6,811 nucleotides of DNA. It comes from Vulcanimicrobiota bacterium. GTDB lineage: Bacteria; Vulcanimicrobiota; Vulcanimicrobiia; Vulcanimicrobiales; Vulcanimicrobiaceae. Position 1 is the first letter of the stretch; each line of letters starts with the position of its first letter. Below, in pieces: positions 1-5,884 of this stretch. The stretch is taken from positions 1-6,811 of the forward strand of contig JAFAHB010000261.1 of the NCBI GenBank assembly GCA_019237435.1, read 5' to 3'. The position numbers were made by a program, and so were the translations under genes. A model generated the notes under the pieces. It did no database searches. It worked only from the letters and a program-made list of their open reading frames with translations, and was not told the origin of the DNA.

Positions 1-534
1 GAGAGCTGCGGCGCTCGTCGCCTGACCGCCCGACTCAGGGATCGTTGCGACCAAGCTTCCGCAGACGCCGGCCGTCACCGGAGGCTGATAGATTTGGATG
101 CCCGAGAACGCCGCCGGAACGATGATGACGCCGTTGCGGTCGACGCCGAAGTCGTTGACGTTCGTACCCGAGGCGATCGTGCAGTCCGGCGGGCCGTTCG
201 CGCTGTTGTTCTTCGGATATCCCTCGACGCTATTCGTCGTGGTGAAGAACTGTTGAACGTAAAGGCCCTTAGTGGGGCCCGGAGGCGGGTTCTGTTTGAC
301 CTTTCCGTTCTGGATCCGTACCGGGATAGCTTCGTAGATGTTCCCGTGGTGGAGCAACGGCACCCAATGTCCGTTCATCGGAACCATGGGAGCCTTTCCC
401 ATCCAGTGCGATGCGTTGCTCATGCCGCTGCCGGCACCGGGAATCGCCGAGCTCGACGTGGATCCATTGCTCGAGCACGCGGCGAGAAGGGCTGCAGCTA
501 CCGTCGTACACAGCGCTGCGGTTAGAAAACGCAT
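1..534 (-). CDS. Putative lipoprotein of unknown function, N-terminal 178 codons, 3' end beyond the window
   Basis: An open frame reads leftward from an ATG at 534-532 to base 1 without a stop, so the C-terminus is missing. The first 20 residues form a short lipoprotein signal: MRF, a hydrophobic stretch, then the lipobox L17-A18-A19-C20. A Ser/Gly/Asn-rich linker of about 25 residues follows. The mature part is rich in Gly, Pro and Asn, with Cys118 and Cys158. A stretch around residues 127-150 (NDFGVDRNG, then VIIVP, then GIQIYQ) resembles one blade of an NHL or SMP-30-like beta-propeller, but one blade is weak evidence. The start is supported by AAGGAG ten bases upstream. No function can be assigned. 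It is probably lipid-anchored in the envelope. The coding call is fairly firm; the propeller suggestion is not. Confidence 0.72.
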   Translation of the reverse strand, partial: MRFLTAALCTTVAAALLAACSSNGSTSSSAIPGAGSGMSNASHWMGKAPMVPMNGHWVPLLHHGNIYEAIPVRIQNGKVKQNPPPGPTKGLYVQQFFTTTNSVEGYPKNNSANGPPDCTIASGTNVNDFGVDRNGVIIVPAAFSGIQIYQPPVTAGVCGSLVATIPESGGQATSAAAL

Positions 535-550
535 AGGGAGAATTCTCCTT
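535..550 (-). promoter_or_regulatory. Shine-Dalgarno site inside a palindrome, upstream of the lipoprotein gene
   Basis: Read on the minus strand, AAGGAG (550-545) lies ten bases before the ATG and decides the start. Its GGAG is the left arm of the perfect 12-base palindrome GGAGAATTCTCC (548-537). In the mRNA, GGAG could pair with CUCC around an AAUU loop and partly hide the ribosome site. The site is visible in sequence; any regulatory role is inferred. Confidence 0.5.
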
Positions 551-984
551 CTGTAGTCAGGAAATTATGGGAGTATCCTGGCCTCGAACTGGCCGGAATC
601 CGCGTCAACAGGACCGTTAGCGAGACTCCCACTCGATGCTCCTTTTATACGACAGGGTCATGGGATCGAAGACTCGACGGGGACTCCGGTTTTGGCCGGG
701 GCCGGATTAATGCGACCAAAGTTGCCATTACCCTCCTGGGCAAGCAAGGCTCTTCTTATTTTGCCCCCGGCAGAGCACGATGGGGCGATCGCGCTCGTGC
801 GGCATGGCATACGGCGAGCTGCCGAACGTCGCGACGCTGCGGACGGAATCGCAGATGCGCGACCACTGCGCGCGTCAGCATTGATTGTTGCCGCTGAGCG
901 TCGGCAGGCCGTGCTATTGCCGCGGCCAAATGTCGGTCGTAGCGACAAGACATTCATGCGCCTGCTTACGGAGCATCGGGTACG
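551..984. other. Divergent intergenic region with no convincing gene
   Basis: About 430 bases separate the leftward lipoprotein from the rightward DUF488 gene, so promoters for both directions should lie here. None matches sigma-70 consensus well: TATAAA occurs on the minus strand at 649-644 but has no good -35 element, and TTGACG at 608-603 has no -10 at proper spacing. Short frames occur on both strands, but they lack family resemblance or consistent start signals. Small inverted repeats are present, such as GGCC around a 7-base loop near 580-594 and GGGCAA/TTGCCC near 738-765. None has the T-run of an intrinsic terminator. No tRNA or known riboswitch core was recognised. Confidence 0.5.
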
Positions 985-1530
985 GTGTCATCCTTGGCAT
1001 TAACGATACGTACGCTGGGACACGGCACCGCCGCTGAGACCGAGCTCGCCGCGCTGCTTCGCGGCGCACGCATAGCGGCCGTCATCGACGTGCGCAGCGT
1101 TCCGAAGAGCCGCGCGCATCCGCACGTTTGGGCCGAGCGTATGGCACAGTGGGTACCCGACCTTGCCGGTGCGAGCTACGAGTGGCGCCCCGAGCTCGGC
1201 GGGTTCCGAAAAACTCGGCCCGACAGCCCCAACGTCGCGCTGCGCCATCCGTCGTTCCGCGGCTACGCGGACTACATGCAAACTCCGCAGTTCACCGCGG
1301 CCCTCGATGGCCTGTTGATAGAAGCGGCGGAGAAACCTACCGCGATCATGTGTTCCGAGACGCTCTGGTGGCGGTGCCATCGCCGTCTTATCGCCGACGC
1401 GCTCGTGCTGCTGCACGGCGTCGACGTGCAGCATCTGATGCACGCAGGAGCGCCGCAGCCGCACCGCCCGACGCCGGGCGCGCGCGTTCTGTCCAACGGA
1501 ACGTTGCAATATGACGTTTGTGAGGAATGA
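985..1530 (+). CDS. DUF488 family protein
   Basis: This 181-residue protein has the hallmarks of DUF488 (PF04343): the N-terminal T-x-GHG motif (residues 12-14), DVRSVP (35-40), a central PELGG (69-73), the SPN...HPSFRGYADYM block (81-98), and the C-terminal MCSE...WRCHRRLIADAL segment (122-140) with Cys123, Cys131, His132 and Arg133. Family length is usually 120-200 residues, so it looks complete. It has no signal peptide or membrane segment and is likely cytoplasmic. The biochemical role of the family is not established; the conserved Cys and His residues suggest a catalytic or metal-related site, which is inference. The start is GTG, with GGAG at 970-973 eleven bases upstream, slightly far, so the exact start is less certain than the frame. 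A secreted protease gene follows after 72 bases in the same direction and may be co-transcribed. Confidence 0.9.
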   Translation: MSSLALTIRTLGHGTAAETELAALLRGARIAAVIDVRSVPKSRAHPHVWAERMAQWVPDLAGASYEWRPELGGFRKTRPDSPNVALRHPSFRGYADYMQTPQFTAALDGLLIEAAEKPTAIMCSETLWWRCHRRLIADALVLLHGVDVQHLMHAGAPQPHRPTPGARVLSNGTLQYDVCEE

Positions 1531-1602
1531 GGCGCAGGCAGCCGCAGACTTCGACGTCGAACGCGTGCGCATGAATGACGCAGGAGACGCGTAGCACCCA
1601 AA

Positions 1603-3090
1603 TTGCTGAAGTTTGCCGCGTCTTTCCTATTAGCGATAGCCGCCGGTGCGGGCGGACCCGCGAACGCGCAGTCCTCGCAAGAACAGACCGCCGCGGCGTT
1701 GCTTGCGAGGCATCGGGCTTTCGTTGGCTGGCAGTTCGGGGACGGAACGTTCACGAGCATGCGAATCGTGGGCGCCGGTTACGATGATACCGGGCGCAGG
1801 ACGGAAAAGATTTTTAAACTCTCCAAGGGTCTGCTGTTTCACTCGGTCTACACGACGATCGCGCGCGGAATCAGCGAGCGGACGGGATTTACCGGAAATG
1901 TTTTCTGGCAGTCGGACCGTAACGGCTTTACTACGCCGATTTACGGCGGCTACGCGAAGTTCTTGGCCTCGCTCACGGTGCTGGGGCAGGAAGGCACGAC
2001 GGAACTGCCGGCCTCGTTCGTTCGAAACGCGACTATCGACGGGAAAGCCGTCGGCATCGTGCGCGTGACGCTCGCCAACGGCGATCCGATCGATTGTTAC
2101 GTCGATCCGCAGACCGGCGCCTACGTTCGGGCGACTATCGACCCCGGTGGTCCGTACGAGCAGACGATCGAGATCGTTTCTTATGCCGAGGCCGCTCCGG
2201 GAAAGAAGATGATATCATCGTTTCGATTCGTTGGTAACCGGACGCTTTACCGGTACGAGCAGTTCGATCCAAATGTCATTATCTCGGATCGGGACCTCCA
2301 TCCGCCGTCGCCCTCGGCGTGGTGGAGTTTTCGAAATGGAGATCCGATACCGATCGTGCTGACCAAGAACCGAATCCTGGTCGACGCGCTCGTCAACGGC
2401 GCGCGCGGGCGTTTCATCCTCGATACCGGCGCAACTGCGATCGTTCTCGACGACCAGTTCGCCGACCGAGCGCGCGTCCAGTTAACCGGCGGAAACGGCG
2501 AAGCCGGAACATTCTACGGCAAAGTGAAGGTGCGGACGCGGCGAGCGGACACCATCGACTTCGGCGCCGCGACGCTGCACGACGTGCTCGTCGACTCGGA
2601 AGACTTTCGCGCGCGCGACTTTCGCGGGCTCGATCGTGAGGGCTACGACGGTCTCATCGGCTACGATTTCTTCGCCGGAGCGATCGTAAAACTCGACGTT
2701 TACGGTTCGAAGGTAACGATTATGGATCCGTCGTCCGATCTGGACGCCAGCCGTGGACTACCGTTGCTCCTCGACCTTTCCCGGCGCATTCCGGCGATTC
2801 CGATTACGATCAATAGGTCGTTGGTCGCCGAGGCGCTGCTCGACACCGGCAACCCAGGCGTCGCGTTTTTGAGCTACGACCTCGCGAAAACGCACGATTT
2901 GCGCATCGGCAGTCCGGTATGCGGAAATCTCGAAAGCCTCACGCTCGGGCCGATCGTGTATTCGGGACAATCGGTCTGCTTGGACAATTTCGGCGGCGAC
3001 ATGCTCCTCGGCTACGATTTCCTCAAGCATTTCGATTACGTCTTCGATTTTCCGCACGGTCGCATGTTTCTGACGCCGAACAAGAACTGA
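1603..3090 (+). CDS. Exported aspartyl protease with two retropepsin-like halves and a LolA-like N-terminal region
   Basis: The 495-residue product starts with a Sec signal peptide (MLKF, a hydrophobic core, then A20-N21-A22) with likely cleavage before Q23. Residues about 28-240 are beta-rich and resemble the LolA/RseB-like region often found ahead of such proteases; this assignment is moderate. The first aspartyl half has D274-T275-G276 (FILDTGAT) paired with LIGYD at 351-355. The second has D414-T415-G416 (ALLDTGN) paired with LLGYD at 468-472. DTG plus a hydrophobic-hydrophobic-Gly segment is the signature of retropepsin-type domains (PF13650/PF13975). Two DTGs in one chain could form a single pepsin-like active site, whereas viral retropepsins dimerise. 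It probably cleaves peptides in the periplasm or outside the cell; the substrate is unknown. The start is a TTG because a stop at 1576-1578 closes the frame upstream. The only GGAG (1583-1586) is 16 bases away, so the start is uncertain. Confidence 0.85.
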   Translation: MLKFAASFLLAIAAGAGGPANAQSSQEQTAAALLARHRAFVGWQFGDGTFTSMRIVGAGYDDTGRRTEKIFKLSKGLLFHSVYTTIARGISERTGFTGNVFWQSDRNGFTTPIYGGYAKFLASLTVLGQEGTTELPASFVRNATIDGKAVGIVRVTLANGDPIDCYVDPQTGAYVRATIDPGGPYEQTIEIVSYAEAAPGKKMISSFRFVGNRTLYRYEQFDPNVIISDRDLHPPSPSAWWSFRNGDPIPIVLTKNRILVDALVNGARGRFILDTGATAIVLDDQFADRARVQLTGGNGEAGTFYGKVKVRTRRADTIDFGAATLHDVLVDSEDFRARDFRGLDREGYDGLIGYDFFAGAIVKLDVYGSKVTIMDPSSDLDASRGLPLLLDLSRRIPAIPITINRSLVAEALLDTGNPGVAFLSYDLAKTHDLRIGSPVCGNLESLTLGPIVYSGQSVCLDNFGGDMLLGYDFLKHFDYVFDFPHGRMFLTPNKN

Positions 3091-3102
3091 CGCGAACCCA
3101 AC

Positions 3103-4452
3103 CTACGGATCTTCGTCGTCGGCGTGCTGATCATCGATAGCCGCCGGCTTGAAAGGCGGCGCTTGTATGTGCACGAACGCGCGCGGTGCCTGACCGAAAT
3201 CAAAAACGTCGTGCAGATCGTCGGCGCGCACGTCCGTCGTTCCGAGCGAGCCCTTTGGGATGCCGAACGCCTCTTCGGTGAAGGCCAGGATGCTGCCGAA
3301 CTCGTGCCGCGCCTTCGAAACGTATCCGCGTTTTGCATACGGGGAGATGACGATCAGCGGCACCCGGAACCCAAGCTCGTAATGGTTGTCGATCGGCGGT
3401 CTGACGTGATCGTACCATCCGCCCCAGTCGTCCCAGAGAACGAATATTACCGCGCTGTTCCAATAGCTGCTTTGGCCGATAGCGTTGACGATAGCGGATA
3501 CCCACGCCGGGCCTTTTGCGCTGTGGCTACCCGCGTGATCCGACCACGTGCCTTGCGGTATGACCCAGCTTACGTTCGCCAGCCGATTCTTCGCGATATC
3601 GCTGAGCGCGGTCTGCGACGGCCATACGACGTTGGCGTAGTCGGGGCCGTAGCGAACGTGTCGGATGGCGTCGAACGCCTGCCAAAGTCCGGCACCGGCG
3701 TTATTCTGGTAGTAGCGCCAAGAGGCGTTCTTTGCATCGAGCAAATCCGTGAGCACCTTAGGATTGAAGCATGGGAACGGCGTGGGTCCCGGTGACGCGT
3801 CGTATGGATCGATCGTAAGAACGAAGGCCGCTTTGGGCGCGTCGCATCCTCCCGAGGTTGCGCCCCCGGTGTACTTGTTGTGCGGATCGTCTTCCACCAG
3901 ATCCGGTTTCAAGCGCCGGTCGCTCGCTGTGCCGCTGATCAGGTACAAGTGCGCGGCGAAACTCGGTCCCTCGTTAGTCTGGAACATGTGGTCGGCAAAA
4001 GCGTATTGCCTGGCCATTAAGTGATAGGGCCGGACTTCGGCAAATGGCGCGTAGCCGAACGGCAGTAACCGCTGACTTCGCCTCAGGCCCTTATTGAATC
4101 CGTTCATTTTGCCATTGTTGTAATCGGTCAAAAAGTTGGGGTGGCCGTGGGGCGGATCGTAGTTACCCGAAAGGGACACCTGATGCAACGGGACTGTTTG
4201 GCCCGTCCAATCGACCGCAGTGTTCGAGATATCGGCTCCACGCAAGCCCTGGAAGAGGTAATCCGGCGTGCGATTCTCCTGAACGATGATGACGACGTGA
4301 TCGATCAGACCCGGCGGTACGCCTGTCCCGGAAGAAGCGTGAGTCGCGATGCCTTGGACAGGCGGCGAGATCGGTGACGAACCGTGGCCCGCACATGCCA
4401 CGACGCCGGCCGCTAAAAGACCGAGCCCCGCGAACGCCGCTGCCTTGATCAC
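3103..4452 (-). CDS. Lipoprotein phosphoesterase, downstream copy of a tandem pair (PF04185)
   Basis: This 449-residue protein belongs to the phosphoesterase family of bacterial acid phosphatases and phospholipases C (AcpA/PlcH type), which hydrolyse phosphate mono- or diesters using metal ions. The key motifs are intact: HVVIIVQENRT with Glu59-Asn60; GPSFAAH, where Ser164 fits the nucleophile position; WSDHAG with His306; and DDWGGWYDHV with Asp341, Asp342, Asp348 and His349. The N-terminus is a lipoprotein signal ending V17-V18-A19-C20, followed by a Gly/Ser/Pro linker of about 25 residues. The mature enzyme is therefore probably lipid-anchored outside the cytoplasm. Cys203 and Cys228 could form a disulfide. 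The start is GTG, supported by a purine-rich ribosome site. The gene lies 43 bases downstream of a paralogue about 75% identical by manual count over roughly 395 residues. The substrate (phospholipid, phosphoester or nucleotide) cannot be read from sequence. Confidence 0.93.
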   Translation of the reverse strand: MIKAAAFAGLGLLAAGVVACAGHGSSPISPPVQGIATHASSGTGVPPGLIDHVVIIVQENRTPDYLFQGLRGADISNTAVDWTGQTVPLHQVSLSGNYDPPHGHPNFLTDYNNGKMNGFNKGLRRSQRLLPFGYAPFAEVRPYHLMARQYAFADHMFQTNEGPSFAAHLYLISGTASDRRLKPDLVEDDPHNKYTGGATSGGCDAPKAAFVLTIDPYDASPGPTPFPCFNPKVLTDLLDAKNASWRYYQNNAGAGLWQAFDAIRHVRYGPDYANVVWPSQTALSDIAKNRLANVSWVIPQGTWSDHAGSHSAKGPAWVSAIVNAIGQSSYWNSAVIFVLWDDWGGWYDHVRPPIDNHYELGFRVPLIVISPYAKRGYVSKARHEFGSILAFTEEAFGIPKGSLGTTDVRADDLHDVFDFGQAPRAFVHIQAPPFKPAAIDDQHADDEDP

Positions 4453-4458
4453 GCGGTA

Positions 4459-4467
4459 CCTTTCCTC
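4459..4467 (-). promoter_or_regulatory. Ribosome binding site for the downstream phosphoesterase
   Basis: On the minus strand GAGGAAAGG ends six bases before the GTG at 4452-4450. It supports this GTG as the start, and the lipoprotein signal begins right there. It also allows translation independent of the upstream copy, whose stop lies before the hairpin at 4476-4495. Confidence 0.6.
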
Positions 4468-4475
4468 AAGCGCCC

Positions 4476-4495
4476 GCGCCGGCCCCCGCCGGCGC
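4476..4495. other. Perfect 8-bp GC hairpin between the tandem phosphoesterase genes
   Basis: GCGCCGGC and GCCGGCGC are perfectly complementary around a 4-base loop (CCCC on the plus strand, GGGG in the minus-strand mRNA). In the mRNA the stem starts on the base directly after the TAG of the upstream gene (4498-4496) and ends eight bases before the ribosome site of the next gene. No U-run follows it, so it is unlikely to be an intrinsic terminator. A role in transcript stability, processing or differential expression is possible but only inferred. Confidence 0.6.
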
Positions 4496-5833
4496 CTAAG
4501 GGTCTTCGTCGCCGGCGTGCTGATAGTCGATCGGCGATGGTGAGAAAGGCGGTGCCTTTATTGGTGTGAACCCGCGCATTGCTTGACCGAAGTCGAACGC
4601 ATCGCTGAGATCATCGGCGCGTAGATCGGTTGTTTGGAGCGACCCCTTGGGAATGCCGAACGCCTCTTCGGTAAAGGCCAAGATGCTGCCGAACTCGTGC
4701 TGCACTTTCGAAACGTAACCGCGTTTCGCATACGGCGAGACGACGATCAGCGGCACTCGGAACCCGAGCTCGTAATGGTTGTAAAGGTTGGGCTTCACGT
4801 GGTCGTACCAACCGCCCCAGTCATCCCAGGTGATAAAGATCGCGCAGCTTTTCCAGTATCGGCTTTGCCCCAAGGCATTGACGATCGCGGCCACCCATGC
4901 CGGGCCTTCCGCGCTGCGGTTACCCGCATGATCGGACCACTTAGAGTTCGGTATGACCCAGGTTACGTTCGCAAGCCGATCGCTCGCGATATCGGTGAGC
5001 ACTTGCGTTTGCGGCGCTATGACGTTAACGTAATCGGGTCCATACCGAACGTGCCGAACCGCGTCGAATGGCTGCCAAAGCCCGCCGCCTTTGTTGTTCT
5101 GATAATAGCGCCACGACACGTGCCGTGCATCGAGGAGATCGGATAACACGATGGGATCGAAGCATGGGAACGGCGTAGGTCCCGGCGCCGCGTTCTTCGG
5201 GTCGATCGTGAGGACGAATGCCGCTTTTGGCGCGTCGCAGCCGCCGGACGTTGCGCCGCCGTTTACCGAGCTATGCGGATCGTCTTCTACGAGGAACGGC
5301 TTCGGCGTTACGGCTGCACTGCCGCTGATGAGGTAAAGGTGCGCCGGGAAACTCGGTCCTTCGTTGCTCTGGAACATGTGATCGGCGAAAGCGTGCTGCG
5401 CCGCCATATCGTGATATGGGTAGACTTCCGACGCCGGGGCGTAGCCGAACGGCCGGAGGTGCTGGCTTTGCTTCAACCGCTCGTCCCATCCGTTCATCTT
5501 CCCGTTGTTGTAATCTCTCACGAAGTTGGGGTAGCCGTGGGGCGGATCGTACGCACCGGTAAGCGATTCCGGATGCAGCACGACGGTTTGGCCTTCATAA
5601 TCTACAGCCGTCTTTGAAATATCGGCCCCCGGCAGCCCCTGGAAGAGGAAGTCAGGCGTGCGATTCTCTTGAACGATGATAACGACGTGCGTGATCGGGC
5701 CCGACGGTATGCGGCTGGGAGACGGCTGCGGCATCGGCGGCGCGGTTACGGCCGATCCGCCGCCTGCACACGCAACGGCGAGGCCGGCTATTACGATGGC
5801 AGCGAAGCTCGTAATCGACATTCGCGTGGACAC
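4496..5833 (-). CDS. Lipoprotein phosphoesterase, upstream copy of a tandem pair (PF04185)
   Basis: This 445-residue paralogue of the 3103-4452 gene keeps the same catalytic layout: Glu56-Asn57 in VQENRT, Ser161 in GPSFPAH, His302 in WSDHAG, and Asp337, Asp338, Asp344 and His345 in DDWGGWYDHV. The likely reaction is metal-dependent phosphoester hydrolysis outside the cytoplasm. The signal peptide ends L18-A19-V20-A21-C22, an acceptable lipobox with Ala at -3, followed by a Pro-rich linker to about residue 47. Signal and linker share almost nothing with the other copy, whereas the catalytic domain and the C-terminal tail (QHA-x-DEDP) are closely matched. Cys199 and Cys224 correspond to the pair in the paralogue; Cys330 is extra. 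The GTG start has no clear Shine-Dalgarno sequence. An in-frame ATG at codon 5 is an alternative that would shorten the basic end of the signal. It lies 51 bases after the barrel gene and is probably co-transcribed with it. Confidence 0.92.
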   Translation of the reverse strand: MSTRMSITSFAAIVIAGLAVACAGGGSAVTAPPMPQPSPSRIPSGPITHVVIIVQENRTPDFLFQGLPGADISKTAVDYEGQTVVLHPESLTGAYDPPHGYPNFVRDYNNGKMNGWDERLKQSQHLRPFGYAPASEVYPYHDMAAQHAFADHMFQSNEGPSFPAHLYLISGSAAVTPKPFLVEDDPHSSVNGGATSGGCDAPKAAFVLTIDPKNAAPGPTPFPCFDPIVLSDLLDARHVSWRYYQNNKGGGLWQPFDAVRHVRYGPDYVNVIAPQTQVLTDIASDRLANVTWVIPNSKWSDHAGNRSAEGPAWVAAIVNALGQSRYWKSCAIFITWDDWGGWYDHVKPNLYNHYELGFRVPLIVVSPYAKRGYVSKVQHEFGSILAFTEEAFGIPKGSLQTTDLRADDLSDAFDFGQAMRGFTPIKAPPFSPSPIDYQHAGDEDP

Positions 5834-5884
5834 GTACGCTTTGCTTGGCGTCTTTTGCCGTGGGCCCTTGTCGTACCAAGCGGC

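Noticed and set aside
576..600. GGCC hairpin with a TTCGA loop on the minus strand, resembling a tRNA T-arm.
   Set aside because: The stem is 4 bp, the loop register is wrong for a T-arm, and no acceptor, D or anticodon arms surround it.
780..884. A 34-codon plus-strand ATG frame with GC-rich third positions.
   Set aside because: No ribosome site, no recognised family and too short to separate from chance in GC-rich DNA.
658..957. Minus-strand frames of 65-99 codons in the divergent gap.
   Set aside because: Low-complexity Arg/Ala/Ser-rich products with no family resemblance or ribosome site.
692..1003. Plus-strand frame of 103 codons containing ALVRHG, like the start of histidine phosphatases.
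   Set aside because: It begins with TTG, overlaps the DUF488 start, and lacks the rest of the family pattern at correct spacing; the match is probably chance.
1000..1572. Minus-strand frame of 190 codons opposite the DUF488 gene.
   Set aside because: The plus strand carries clear DUF488 motifs; the antisense product has no recognisable features.
3140..3160. Inverted repeat GCCGCC/GGCGGC with a 9-base loop as a terminator for the protease gene.
   Set aside because: It lies inside phosphoesterase codons, has a short stem and no T-run after it.
3124..3795. Long plus-strand frame (223 codons) opposite the downstream phosphoesterase.
   Set aside because: Antisense shadow of a gene with intact catalytic motifs; a similar shadow lies opposite the paralogue (4634-5146).
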